The notes beneath the pieces were generated by a model. That model made no database searches. It had not been told where the DNA came from and saw only the letters and a list, made by a program, of their open reading frames with translations. Both the position numbers and the translations under genes were made by a program. This document shows, in pieces, positions 16,740 to 25,651 of a stretch of DNA of 64,000 nucleotides (positions are counted from its first letter, which is position 1; every line of letters begins with the position of its first letter). The stretch covers positions 62,001 through 126,000 of the forward strand of contig CANKZQ010000007.1 of assembly GCA_947488345.1 (NCBI GenBank), written 5' to 3'. The DNA is from an uncultured Flavobacteriaceae bacterium. GTDB taxonomy: Bacteria > Bacteroidota > Bacteroidia > Flavobacteriales > Flavobacteriaceae.

Positions 16740-17650
16740 TAGATCATTTTAATGTCTTCCTTATCTACTAATTGGTATAACTGTCCGGGTAGCTTTAGAC
16801 CCAATGTTGTTTCCATTTCTCTACTGATGGCTGCTATTTTATGAATATCTATACCGGTTTCATAACCCATTTGATGTATCATATGAGCACTGTCTTCTGT
16901 GGCAATATTACCTGTAGCACTTTTTATAAATGGGCAACCGCCCAAACCACCAAAAGCTGTGTCGAATATTTGCACTCCTGCTTCGATGGCAGCGTATAAA
17001 TTAGCATATCCTTTATTTTCTGTATTGTGAAGATGTAACACCACCGGTACGGTACCAGCTTTTTCAACAACTTTGTGCATAAGTTCGCCGAGTTGTTTTG
17101 GATTTCCCATACCCGTAGAATCTGCCAATGCGAGTTCATCAATGCCCGCGTCTAAATGATGATCTACCATATCTAACACATGATTTGGATCAATATGACC
17201 TTCATAACGACAACCAAAGGCACATTGAATACCTCCTCTAACAGTTATGTTATTTGATTTAGAAAGCTTCACCATTTCATTGAAGACTTTTTTAGCTTCC
17301 GACAAGGTAAGTCTCGCATTTTTTTGACTATGTGTATCACTTGCTGAAATTGAACAAGCAAGATGGTCTAAGTCAGCATCAATACCCCTTTCGACACCTT
17401 TTAAATTGAGAACGAGTCCGCTGTAAATGACATCAGGTTGTTTTTCTACTTGATTACAAATCGCCTCTGCATCGGCCATCTGTGGTACAAGTTTAGGATG
17501 TACAAAAGAGGCTATTTGTATCCGTTTGAGTCCTGCAGCCACCAATTGATCAATATAGGCCAGTTTTTTCGCAGTTGGAATGACCTGAGAAAGGGTTTGA
17601 AAACCATCTCTAAGACCCTGCTCTTCTAAGATAATGTGCTTAGTGTTCAT
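16739..17650 (-). CDS. HMG-CoA lyase-like enzyme
   Basis: From the ATG at 17650 this is a 303-residue TIM-barrel enzyme of the DRE metallolyase superfamily. LRDGFQ (R14, D15) replaces the common RDGLQ, and the HMG-CoA lyase signature GLGGCPF places the catalytic loop Cys at about 239. Metal-binding HLHN is also seen. Such enzymes split 3-hydroxyacyl-CoA thioesters into an acyl-CoA and a keto acid. As the first gene of the operon, followed by LeuCD and a CoA-transferase, it would cleave the activated hydroxy diacid. An ATG at 17668 is possible but falls inside the operator. A TATCTTTG box at 17657-17664 leaves almost no leader. Confidence 0.88.
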   Translation of the reverse strand: MNTKHIILEEQGLRDGFQTLSQVIPTAKKLAYIDQLVAAGLKRIQIASFVHPKLVPQMADAEAICNQVEKQPDVIYSGLVLNLKGVERGIDADLDHLACSISASDTHSQKNARLTLSEAKKVFNEMVKLSKSNNITVRGGIQCAFGCRYEGHIDPNHVLDMVDHHLDAGIDELALADSTGMGNPKQLGELMHKVVEKAGTVPVVLHLHNTENKGYANLYAAIEAGVQIFDTAFGGLGGCPFIKSATGNIATEDSAHMIHQMGYETGIDIHKIAAISREMETTLGLKLPGQLYQLVDKEDIKMI

Positions 17651-17656
17651 ATATAA

Positions 17657-17664
17657 CAAAGATA
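17657..17664 (-). promoter_or_regulatory. Candidate -7 element for the HMG-CoA lyase operon
   Basis: On the minus strand these bases read TATCTTTG, an exact match to the Bacteroidota -7 consensus TAnnTTTG. The box begins 9 bp after the proximal GTTAAC half-site of site B. The predicted transcript would begin within a few bases of the ATG at 17650, so the mRNA may be leaderless. The -33 element would lie under the operator. Confidence 0.5.
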
Positions 17665-17700
17665 ACAAAATTAGTTAACATAGTTAACTAATTTTGTTAT
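17662..17700. promoter_or_regulatory. Operator-like inverted repeat, site B (39-bp palindrome)
   Basis: Perfect 18-bp arms (17662-17679 and 17683-17700) surround the spacer ATA. The core is GTTAAC-ATA-GTTAAC. It lies between the divergent HMG-CoA lyase and aldehyde dehydrogenase genes, so its symmetry may serve both promoters. On the plus strand TATCTTTA (17700-17707) starts 11 bp after the core. Unlike sites C, D and E it is a single unit, but both half-sites are the symmetric GTTAAC. Confidence 0.75.
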
Positions 17701-17777
17701 ATCTTTACGTAGTTAAGTTGTTTTTCATGTTCAGAACCGAACTAGCTAACAATATTTCAATTAGATAAAACAAAATT

Positions 17778-19193
17778 ATGAAGATACGAAACCCTTATAC
17801 AGGTGTTTATGATTATGAATTAGTTGAAGATTCTGGTCAAGATATTTTAAAAAAAACCAACGACATTCGACTGGCGCAAAAAGAATGGAAGTTATTGGAT
17901 ATTACTGAACGAGTAGCGGTCCTAAAGAAATGGATTGCAAGCTTTACCGAATTTCAATTGGAAATTACTGAACAGTTAGCTATCGATACTGCGAGAAAAA
18001 GAATTGCCAAAGTAGAGGTATCAGGTATTATTGGTTTGATGCAAGCCTGGTCTTTTAGAGCTCCACAATTGTACAACCCGCCCTCAGAGCGTCCATCGGT
18101 CTCTGCGAATACCGTAATGATTGGTCAACAATGGGTACCGTATGGTGTTGTAGGGGTTATCAGTCCGTGGAACTTCCCTTTACTATTAGCATTAATTGAT
18201 ACTATTCCCGCACTAATGGCAGGCTGTGGAGTCTTGTTAAAACCTAGTGAAGTTACGCCGAGATTTATGGATGGTCTTGAAAAAAGTATTCAAGCCGTAC
18301 CTGAATTGGCTAAGGTTCTTAAATTGGTTAGAGGAGGGGCAGAAGCGGGCAAGGCAGTAGTGAATAATGCTGATGCTATTTGTTTTACTGGGAGTGTACC
18401 TACAGGTAAAAAAATTGGAGCCGTTTGTGCCGACCGTTTTATACCAGCTTTTTTAGAGTTAGGAGGAAAAGACCCAGGAATCGTGTTGAAGGATGCGGAT
18501 ATAGAAGTTGCTACCGACGCAGTACTTAGAAGTGCCGTTGGCGCTACAGGGCAGGCATGTCAGTCTTTAGAACGCATTTATGTTGATACGACCATTTATA
18601 GAGATTTTGTAAAAAAAATTACCGCAAAAGCAGCGGCAGTTACCTTAACTACTGACCAAAATAAAGGGCAGATGGGGCCATTGATTTTTGAACAACAGGC
18701 CGAAAAAATTCAGGAACAAATTGATGATGCTGTATCTAAAGGAGCAAAAGTACTTACGGGTGGAAAAGTTGAAGCAATTAACGGAGGACTTTGGTGTGCA
18801 CCTACTGTGCTGGTTGATGTTGATCATACGATGAAAGTTATGACCGAAGAAACGTTCGGGCCGTTGGTGCCTATTATGTCTTTTTCTACAGAAGACGAAG
18901 CGCTAAGGTTGGCAAATGATAGTATTTACGGATTATCAGCCTCGGTATTTTCAAGAGACATTGAGAAGGCTATTGCTATGGGTTCTCAAATTGAAGCAGG
19001 TGCTATAAGTATCAATGATGGTAGTTTAACGAATAAAGTATATGACGCCGAAAAGAACTCTTTTAAAGATTCTGGGATTAATGGTTCGAGAATGGGAGAT
19101 GCAGGTTTTCTGAGGTTTTTTAGAAAAAAGGCATTATTGATTCAAACGGCACATCCAGAGACTATGGCAAATTTTGAAGAAACAAGTTCCTAA
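17778..19193 (+). CDS. Aldehyde dehydrogenase
   Basis: This is a 471-residue NAD(P)-dependent aldehyde dehydrogenase. Catalytic residues are E227 in FLELGGKDP and C261 in GATGQACQSLERIYV; PWNFPLLLALIDTIPALMAGC and FTGSVPTGKKIG mark the cofactor domain. It should oxidise an aldehyde to the acid in the cytoplasm. It is the first gene of a plus-strand unit divergent from the HMG-CoA lyase operon under site B, followed within 4 bp by an exported VOC protein. The substrate is unknown; amine oxidation products or a semialdehyde are candidates. Confidence 0.92.
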   Translation: MKIRNPYTGVYDYELVEDSGQDILKKTNDIRLAQKEWKLLDITERVAVLKKWIASFTEFQLEITEQLAIDTARKRIAKVEVSGIIGLMQAWSFRAPQLYNPPSERPSVSANTVMIGQQWVPYGVVGVISPWNFPLLLALIDTIPALMAGCGVLLKPSEVTPRFMDGLEKSIQAVPELAKVLKLVRGGAEAGKAVVNNADAICFTGSVPTGKKIGAVCADRFIPAFLELGGKDPGIVLKDADIEVATDAVLRSAVGATGQACQSLERIYVDTTIYRDFVKKITAKAAAVTLTTDQNKGQMGPLIFEQQAEKIQEQIDDAVSKGAKVLTGGKVEAINGGLWCAPTVLVDVDHTMKVMTEETFGPLVPIMSFSTEDEALRLANDSIYGLSASVFSRDIEKAIAMGSQIEAGAISINDGSLTNKVYDAEKNSFKDSGINGSRMGDAGFLRFFRKKALLIQTAHPETMANFEETSS

Positions 19194-19197
19194 TTTT

Positions 19198-20862
19198 ATG
19201 TCTAATTGTGTGAGAGCAAGTGTTAACATATTGATATGCTTTTGTTGGGTTGCGATTATTAGTTCTTGTGCCCAAAACACTTTTAAAATTAACGATTACT
19301 ATCCTATTGCCAATGAAAACGAATGGCGCTATACCGCTCCCGCGGGGTGGAAAGATGGTGATTATATTTCTCGTATTGAAGAGGTGTCGCGTGGATTTCC
19401 ATCTCTTTTTACTGAAATACAGGGTGAAGATGGATCCAAACTTTTCGCATTAAATGAAAATGCTAAGACTTTACTACTATCAGTAAATGAAGAAGGGATT
19501 TTCTATCATGGAGAGACTTTTTCGAGTGATGGAAGTATTGCCGTTTTCGAAAAACCAATACGATGGTTTCAGACAAAGGAGTGGATAAAATCTAGCATAA
19601 ATGTGAAAAGAAATTATATCCGTTTTTTCAAAGATGGGACTCGGCAAAACGGTATTTTCACATTGACACAAAAAATTACAAAAAAAGAAGATGTAATAAC
19701 ACCTGCTGGAAATTTTAAAGATTGTCTACGAATTGAATTTGATACTTATTGGGATTTAGGAAAAGGTACGGAAGCGAAGTCAATAAATGTCTATTACCAC
19801 GCGAAAGATATTGGTGTGGTGAAGGCTTCGGCTCGTTTTATTATTCTGAAAAATGATCAAGAAATTATAAATAGACTGGTACAACCAAAACTGAAGTCCT
19901 ACACTTTGAATGATGGTTCTAATTCCTCCTTAAAACTACCTATCGCGCCTAAGATTTCTACTATGCATCGCATTAAAATGGCGACTATTGTTTCTCAAGA
20001 TATAGAAACATCAACAAGCTTGTATCAAGACTGGCTCAATTATAGTGTTGTAGAAGAAGGAGTATTAAGTAGTGCTATGACGAAAGTTTGGGGTACGCCG
20101 AAAATGACAGGTAAACGATACACCTTACTGCAGCCTGAAAGTGGTGATGATGTTTATTTAAGGGTGATACAAGGTACGGTGCCAAAAAATTATAAAGCGA
20201 TGACGACTTATGGATGGAATGCGATTGAATTAATCGTGGAGAATCCTGATGCTGTCTATGAGAAATTATTAAAGAGTCCTTTTACGCATTTAGATGGCCC
20301 GGCAAACTTAGGAGATGAATTTTCTACAATTCGCGCGGTTCAATTCAAAGGACCCTCTGAAGAAGTGTTTTATTTTACTACGGATACTGGCGATCGGTCG
20401 ACTTCAACTTTACTAACGCCTAGATCTTCTATAGACCGTGTATTTATTATGGTTGTTGGAGTTCCCGATGCACGAGTTGTGACCGACTTTTATAAAAGCA
20501 ATTTCGGCGTTAAGGAAGCTTTTTTTATCAATACACCAATTGGTTTAATCGCTTCTGCTCAAAACTTACCTATTGATCATAAATTCCCTCTTAGTTTAGT
20601 ACGACTTGGTGCTTTTAGTAATTCAATTGAAATAGACGAATATCCTAAAACCGCTCAAAAAAGACCTGTCGCTCAAGGTGAATTACCTCCTGGTATATCT
20701 ATTTCCTCTTTTGCAGTTGAGAATTTGGATTTAATAAACCCAACGTTATTTGTAAGTACTCCTGAGATACTCGATGGCATTGGGTATAATGGAAATCGAA
20801 CAGCCACCATTATTGGCCCTGCAGGTGAAATGATAGAATTGATTGAAGAGAAAAAGGAGTAA
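19198..20862 (+). CDS. Exported lipoprotein with two VOC modules
   Basis: From the ATG at 19198 this is 554 residues; a TTG at 19174 would extend it 8 residues into the aldehyde dehydrogenase gene. A hydrophobic segment ends in a lipobox (IISSCAQ). Residues about 25-230 form a beta-rich domain resembling lipoproteins with a DYYPIANENEWRY start. The C-terminal 300 residues contain two glyoxalase/VOC-like repeats (MHRIKMATIVSQDIETSTSLY and DRVFIMVVGVPDARVVTDFY). VOC proteins bind metal and act as dioxygenases, isomerases or binding proteins, but are rarely exported. The metal ligands cannot be assigned with confidence. Confidence 0.75.
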   Translation: MSNCVRASVNILICFCWVAIISSCAQNTFKINDYYPIANENEWRYTAPAGWKDGDYISRIEEVSRGFPSLFTEIQGEDGSKLFALNENAKTLLLSVNEEGIFYHGETFSSDGSIAVFEKPIRWFQTKEWIKSSINVKRNYIRFFKDGTRQNGIFTLTQKITKKEDVITPAGNFKDCLRIEFDTYWDLGKGTEAKSINVYYHAKDIGVVKASARFIILKNDQEIINRLVQPKLKSYTLNDGSNSSLKLPIAPKISTMHRIKMATIVSQDIETSTSLYQDWLNYSVVEEGVLSSAMTKVWGTPKMTGKRYTLLQPESGDDVYLRVIQGTVPKNYKAMTTYGWNAIELIVENPDAVYEKLLKSPFTHLDGPANLGDEFSTIRAVQFKGPSEEVFYFTTDTGDRSTSTLLTPRSSIDRVFIMVVGVPDARVVTDFYKSNFGVKEAFFINTPIGLIASAQNLPIDHKFPLSLVRLGAFSNSIEIDEYPKTAQKRPVAQGELPPGISISSFAVENLDLINPTLFVSTPEILDGIGYNGNRTATIIGPAGEMIELIEEKKE

Positions 20863-20897
20863 ATTATTAGATTTTTATGAGTCAATTCTTCGTTAAA

Positions 20898-20932
20898 AAA
20901 CCTCAACGCGTTATTTCTAAGTATTGAGGTTT
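20898..20932 (-). terminator. Intrinsic terminator after the DUF1838-like gene
   Basis: Arms AAACCTCAA (20898-20906) and TTGAGGTTT (20924-20932) form a 9-bp stem. On the minus strand the stem is followed by a T-run, so it should end the transcript of the 20956-21861 gene. It lies between convergent genes and may weakly act on the plus strand too. Confidence 0.65.
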
Positions 20933-20955
20933 AACTAAAATTAAATAAATGATGA

Positions 20956-21861
20956 TTAGTTGACTGGATTCATTTTCTTAAAATAGGTCCAGCTTGTTTC
21001 ATTTGGTTTAGTGTATTCTGTCGGAGCGTGTCTATATTCAGGTTTATTAGCCACGACATACTCGGTTAGTATCTTAGGCATTTTATCATAATCGGTTTCT
21101 AGCAATTTATAACCAGCTCCTTGATATACCATATTTCCTTGATGTTGCCCCATGTTTAACCACGGCAGCCATGGCCCCATTCGAGTCCATGAAATTGTAC
21201 AATCAATACTGTTTTTATCAGGGTCATTCATATCTTTTTCAGAAAAGAAAAACTGAAATAATTCAGCAGCTTCATAAAGGTCAGATTGAGAGTTCTTAGG
21301 ATATTCTTTCATAGATAGAGGAGAAGGGTACGCTAAAAATATATCTGCGTTCATACAAATAATATCATCACCTAACTTATTGTGATTTACGCCCCATTTA
21401 CCATATTTACCTTCTAAAGCTTGCTTTTGATTTACTGGCGAATTCCAAACATGTAAAACATCAACTGTTTCATTGGTGTAAGGATTTTCAAATTGCTCTA
21501 GTACTTCTCCTGTTTTTAAATCAGTGTAGAGTAATACTTCGTTCGTCAAGAGATCATAGCTGTGTTCACCTGTTTTGATTTGTCTTCCGATATTATACAT
21601 TTGGAAACCCATTAATGGCTTGTCGCGTTCGCCTTCTACAAAACCATAAACGGTTCCGTTGGCATAGAAAATCACTTCTTCACCATCTTTTAATGAACCT
21701 CGAACCTTTATAAAGGCCGTCAGGTTATCTTCAGGATTGTCTAAATTTAAGTTTAAGGAAGTCGACTTTTCTAATGATTCTTTTGAATCATCTGTCTTTT
21801 CTTGTTTACAAGAAACGAAAAGTAAAATCGAAAGCAAAATCGACATTATTTTAGTGTTCAT
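20956..21861 (-). CDS. DUF1838-like lipoprotein
   Basis: This is a 301-residue lipoprotein with signal ending LFVSCKQ. The soluble domain begins LNLDNPEDNLTAFIKVRGSL and contains DLKTGEVLEQFENPYTNETVDVLHVW and a late Trp-rich stretch (SWTRMGPWLPWLNMGQHQGNMVY). This is the third DUF1838-like protein in the window. It lies 91 bp downstream of the TonB receptor with a terminator between them, so it may rely on readthrough or its own promoter. The function is unknown; a role in ligand capture near the outer membrane is speculation. Confidence 0.78.
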   Translation of the reverse strand: MNTKIMSILLSILLFVSCKQEKTDDSKESLEKSTSLNLNLDNPEDNLTAFIKVRGSLKDGEEVIFYANGTVYGFVEGERDKPLMGFQMYNIGRQIKTGEHSYDLLTNEVLLYTDLKTGEVLEQFENPYTNETVDVLHVWNSPVNQKQALEGKYGKWGVNHNKLGDDIICMNADIFLAYPSPLSMKEYPKNSQSDLYEAAELFQFFFSEKDMNDPDKNSIDCTISWTRMGPWLPWLNMGQHQGNMVYQGAGYKLLETDYDKMPKILTEYVVANKPEYRHAPTEYTKPNETSWTYFKKMNPVN

Positions 21862-21893
21862 TGTTAATAGTTTTTATTGTCTTATTCAAAAAA

Positions 21894-21918
21894 GGGTAGG
21901 TTTTCAAAAAACCTACCC
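21894..21918 (-). terminator. Intrinsic terminator after the TonB receptor gene
   Basis: Arms of 11 bp (21894-21904 and 21908-21918), GGGTAGGTTTT paired with AAAACCTACCC, enclose a 3-nt loop. On the minus strand six T residues follow, the classic intrinsic terminator pattern, 35 bp after the receptor stop codon. Confidence 0.85.
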
Positions 21919-21952
21919 TCTCTTAACTAATTCAAATTCAATATTGATTTAT

Positions 21953-24607
21953 CTAAAATTGATATGCTAAAGTTACCAATGTTCTTCTTGGGTTTTGCAA
22001 GACAGCAAATCCAAGTTGGTCTGTGTAATTTGCGTCAGCAATTCGAGCCTGAATAACTTCATCTAAACCACCTCCAGTAAATAAGTTTTGTGCTTTCTCA
22101 CCGTCAAAGATGTTTTTAACTCTTACACTTATTTTGAACTTGTTTTTACCCATAGGGAAGGCATAATAACCACCAGCATTATAAACAGATAAACTTTGTT
22201 CGTCATAAATATTCGCTGCGTCATAGTAGATGCCTGAGTAGGTGAAACCACCAAAATCAAGTCCCCAAGTCTTCGAAGCATATCCCAGATTCAAGTTTAA
22301 AATAGTTTTAGGTTGTGCACGTACTTGGTTACCTGCTAAATTTAATGCAGTTTCTCCACCACCGGTAACTAAGTTCAGATTTAACGGATTGCCATTGTCA
22401 TTAATTGCAGTCACGGTTGCTCCAGCTAACCCTTCGATGAAATCATCATATTCAGATTTCTGAAGTGTTACTCCACCTCTTAATAAAAGGCCTTTAATTG
22501 CTTTCGGTGCATAAGCTAGTGCAATTTCCGCACCACTGATGCTATAAGAACCGGCTGGTCGATCTTCAAACCCTCCTGTATCATTATCGAAAATAGTCGA
22601 AATACTGTTATCAATAGTCGTATTGAAATATGTCGCGTCAATTGTGATATCACCTAATCCGGCACGATATCCTACTTCGAAATTTTGTACCGACTCATTA
22701 TCTAAAACTTCAGCGCCTAAATTAGCCACAGATGCAAAGGTGAAAGAACGGTTAAAATTCGCGTAAGCAGCAGAATTCTCTCCGATTAAGTAGTTAGCTC
22801 CAATAGAAAAGGAATAATCTTCTAAATCTATTTCCACTTCCTCAGTTGTAGCTGGATCCCAGTCAGTGCCTGTTTCACGTATTTTTTCTGGGTTATTATT
22901 GAAAGTGCCTTTTTGCCAGTCATACCTCCATGCTACATTTACACTAAGTTTTTCATTGAATACCATTTCGTCTCCTACAAAGATACCGGTCGCAGTTTCT
23001 GTTCTATTTGAAGAAGTATTTGAAAGATAAACTGTGGGTGGTAATGTTGGTGGGAAAGCAAAAGAACCTGTACTTAAACCAAACAATGGCGTAAAGGTTG
23101 GTCTTGTGCTTACGTCTGATCCATAAAAATAGTTGAATCCTAAACGATCTCTCTCCGCGTCACTATAATAGATACCAGCAGTAAGGTTATGTTCTGAATT
23201 TGAACCCTTTAAAACTTTTTGAATTCTAGCTTCCGTTAGTAAATCACGGGTCTGGTTAAGGGCATTGGCATTCAGCCTCTGAATAGTAGAGGAAGCTTCA
23301 AATATAGTTGTAAGTCCTAACTCATTAATATCTTGAAGAAAGAAGTTATTATATTTGACTTTTCCATTAACGTACCACTCATTACCTAAATGAAAAGTAG
23401 CATCAAAACCAATATTAGTTCCTTTGGTAGATTCTACACTTTCAGCAGGATTCCATGTGAATGGTCTACCGGTATCAGCATCGACTGCAGGTGTGGTATT
23501 AAAGAAAGCTGTTCTTACCCCTAGTTCTGTAAGGCCACTTGCCACCGGGTCATTGTAAAATGTATTATGTGTTCCCCATCCATCGGCAATGCGATCATTC
23601 TCCATATCCCAAACACCATCTACTACATTTTGAAATTCATTATTAAAGGTTCCGAAGTACACTCGAACTTTACTCTTATCAGAAACTAACCAATCTAAGT
23701 TAGCACGTAGTTGCACCCCTTTGTCTCTGTTGGCCTGCTCTTTCTGACCAGCATCGTTAAGGATATAACCACCAATATTGTAACGTACCTTGTCGCTTAT
23801 TGGTCCGTTAAAATTGATGTCAGCTCTATAATTGAACGCACCTGAAAATTTATGCTCACTATCAGATGTATTACTATAATTTGTTAAAGAAAATGATCCT
23901 TTATGTTCGGTACCTCCTGTTCTAGAGATAATATTGATAGCACCTGCAGCTGAAGATCTACCAAATAGCGTAGCTGCTGCTCCTCTAACTACCTCGATAC
24001 GTTCTACGTTAGGGTCAAAACCAAAAAATTCTTGAACTCCTCCAGAAAAACCTGCAATACCAGAAACGGGCATTCCATCAATCAAAGTGGTTAAGAAATT
24101 TCCTCCAGGAAATCCACGTATATTAAAACCACCTTTTCTACCTTGAGATTCATCGGTCGTAATACCTGGTGTATTCTGAATGGCTTCCGAAAAGGTCTCA
24201 GGTCTTATAGTTTCAAACTCTTGAGCTCCAACACTATTAATGGCCGTGGTTGCCTGCAGTTTGCGAATTGGCTTACGTGAAGACGAAACAACGACTTCAT
24301 CTAAGAGTCCTGATTCCTTCATTTGTACATCAATGGTTGTAGTGCTTCCTACTGAAACCTGTTGTGTTGAATATCCAAGAAATGAAAAGATAAGAACATC
24401 TCCTTCTTTTGCTTGAATCGAATACATACCATCGGCATCCGCAGTGACACCATTTGAGGTGCCTTTTACCTGAACGGTTGCGCCAAATAAAGCTTCTCCT
24501 GCTTCATCTGTGATTTTTCCTGTAATCGTACTCTGAGCGAAAATTGCTGTTGTAAACAATAAAAATCCTAGAGTACACATTAACTGAGTAAGGGTTTTTA
24601 GTTTCAT
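21953..24607 (-). CDS. TonB-dependent outer-membrane receptor
   Basis: This 884-residue receptor has a signal peptide (to FAQS), a carboxypeptidase-regulatory-like domain at about 25-105 (ITGKITDEAGEALFGATVQV), a plug domain (LDEVVVSSSRKP, NIRGFPGGNFLTTLIDGMPV) and a beta-barrel ending in an aromatic residue (VTLAYQF). It resembles siderophore-type receptors more than SusC, and no SusD partner is encoded, which points to a small ligand rather than a polysaccharide. A tandem operator-like site lies 120-150 bp upstream, so its expression is probably linked to the catabolic genes. It is the likely entry port for the pathway substrate. Confidence 0.92.
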   Translation of the reverse strand: MKLKTLTQLMCTLGFLLFTTAIFAQSTITGKITDEAGEALFGATVQVKGTSNGVTADADGMYSIQAKEGDVLIFSFLGYSTQQVSVGSTTTIDVQMKESGLLDEVVVSSSRKPIRKLQATTAINSVGAQEFETIRPETFSEAIQNTPGITTDESQGRKGGFNIRGFPGGNFLTTLIDGMPVSGIAGFSGGVQEFFGFDPNVERIEVVRGAAATLFGRSSAAGAINIISRTGGTEHKGSFSLTNYSNTSDSEHKFSGAFNYRADINFNGPISDKVRYNIGGYILNDAGQKEQANRDKGVQLRANLDWLVSDKSKVRVYFGTFNNEFQNVVDGVWDMENDRIADGWGTHNTFYNDPVASGLTELGVRTAFFNTTPAVDADTGRPFTWNPAESVESTKGTNIGFDATFHLGNEWYVNGKVKYNNFFLQDINELGLTTIFEASSTIQRLNANALNQTRDLLTEARIQKVLKGSNSEHNLTAGIYYSDAERDRLGFNYFYGSDVSTRPTFTPLFGLSTGSFAFPPTLPPTVYLSNTSSNRTETATGIFVGDEMVFNEKLSVNVAWRYDWQKGTFNNNPEKIRETGTDWDPATTEEVEIDLEDYSFSIGANYLIGENSAAYANFNRSFTFASVANLGAEVLDNESVQNFEVGYRAGLGDITIDATYFNTTIDNSISTIFDNDTGGFEDRPAGSYSISGAEIALAYAPKAIKGLLLRGGVTLQKSEYDDFIEGLAGATVTAINDNGNPLNLNLVTGGGETALNLAGNQVRAQPKTILNLNLGYASKTWGLDFGGFTYSGIYYDAANIYDEQSLSVYNAGGYYAFPMGKNKFKISVRVKNIFDGEKAQNLFTGGGLDEVIQARIADANYTDQLGFAVLQNPRRTLVTLAYQF

Positions 24608-24962
24608 GATTAAAATTTATCTGATTAAATTAGTTAGGTCCGGTGCTTTTTATCATAAGTTTTAACATCCGTAAAATGATAAAAACAGTGATAATTAGCC
24701 CCGATAATAATACACTAAATTAATAATTAATTTCATTAATCGTTAATTTAATTAACTATTTTTTACGAAAATATGACTTTTAGTGTTTCTTTTTCGTGAA
24801 AAATATAATGAGAATAATTTAATTTTCTCTAGGTTTTATAGGGGTTTCGCTTAATTTTTGCTTTTTATTTTTTAGAAATAAAAAAAAGATAGATAAAAGA
24901 TTTTTATCCAACATAAATACGAGATTTTATCCTTTTTTTCGGAAAAATACCTGTTTTAAAAA
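24608..24962. other. Intergenic region upstream of the TonB receptor
   Basis: This 355-bp very AT-rich stretch holds no credible gene. It contains the tandem inverted repeat of site C (24726-24756). The bases from 24760 to 24962 are poly-A/T-rich with no hairpin or reading frame I would call. Confidence 0.6.
24726..24756. promoter_or_regulatory. Operator-like tandem inverted repeat, site C
   Basis: Two 15-bp units are separated by one base: ATTAAT-TTC-ATTAAT (24726-24740) and GTTAAT-TTA-ATTAAC (24742-24756). The second unit continues into TATTTTTT. The site is about 120 bp upstream of the TonB receptor start and shares the exact geometry of sites D and E. No clear -7 box was found at the expected distance. 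Confidence 0.65.
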
Positions 24963-25628
24963 TTAATTCTGTTCAAAATTTTCACCAAAATGTTGTTGTA
25001 AATAGCCGTTGTATTTTTTTAAGATTTCTTGTCGTTCATTTGATGTAATTCTCGAAACGGCGTAGGCAACAAAAGGTGATTGCACGTCGAACCCAACCAA
25101 TCCTAAAATTCCTTCATGAATATTTCTTAGGATATCCGGTAAGGTTCTTTGATGCATTCCTTTTAGACTATAGAAAGATTCGGGACTTCCGGTGGTGATA
25201 CTTAAAAAGGCACGTTTACCTTTGAAACGTCCTTCTTTGTATAAACCATATTTTCCTCCATAAGCAAAACCATAGGCTAGAACACGATCTACCCATCCTT
25301 TTAAGATGGCAGGCATATCAAACCACCACAATGGAAAATTAAATATAAGTACATCTGCTTTTTCTAAGGCATCCATGGCTGCTTTTAAATCTGGTGCAAA
25401 AGAGTCTTCGTTATATGCGTGAAATTGTTCTAAGGCATATTTATAGTAATCGGTGGTAGAAAGTTTTTTAAAATCATGCTTTCCTCCGACTGCATTAAAT
25501 TGCTGATGATACAGATCGGAAACAGTCACTGCCGCTCCATTTCCCTCAAAATAAGTTTTGGCAGTTTCCGCTAAAGCGGAAGAAAAAGAATCAGGGTTTT
25601 CGTGGGCATGTATAATTAGAACGTTCAT
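24963..25628 (-). CDS. NAD(P)H quinone oxidoreductase-like flavodoxin-fold protein
   Basis: This 221-residue protein is of the NQO1/KefF/MdaB flavodoxin-like group. Typical segments are LIIHAHENPDSFSSALAETA (FMN/FAD phosphate loop), ADVLIFNFPLWWFDMPAILKGWVDRVLAYGFAY and SITTGSPESFYS. Members reduce quinones or other electrophiles by two electrons. It is the second gene of a minus-strand pair with the alpha/beta-fold gene 23 bp upstream. In this cluster it may reduce a quinone-like or conjugated intermediate, or defend against it. Confidence 0.85.
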   Translation of the reverse strand: MNVLIIHAHENPDSFSSALAETAKTYFEGNGAAVTVSDLYHQQFNAVGGKHDFKKLSTTDYYKYALEQFHAYNEDSFAPDLKAAMDALEKADVLIFNFPLWWFDMPAILKGWVDRVLAYGFAYGGKYGLYKEGRFKGKRAFLSITTGSPESFYSLKGMHQRTLPDILRNIHEGILGLVGFDVQSPFVAYAVSRITSNERQEILKKYNGYLQQHFGENFEQN

Positions 25629-25651
25629 AAGTATATATTAAGGTATGAAGA

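Noticed and set aside
19211-19216. GTTAAC half-site inside the exported VOC gene
   Set aside because: Only one half-site, without a partner at the 3-bp spacing and inside coding sequence.
24623-24637. ATTAAA-TTA-GTTAGG just upstream of the TonB receptor start
   Set aside because: Three mismatches to the repeat, and AT-rich sequence makes such matches frequent; not counted as a seventh site.
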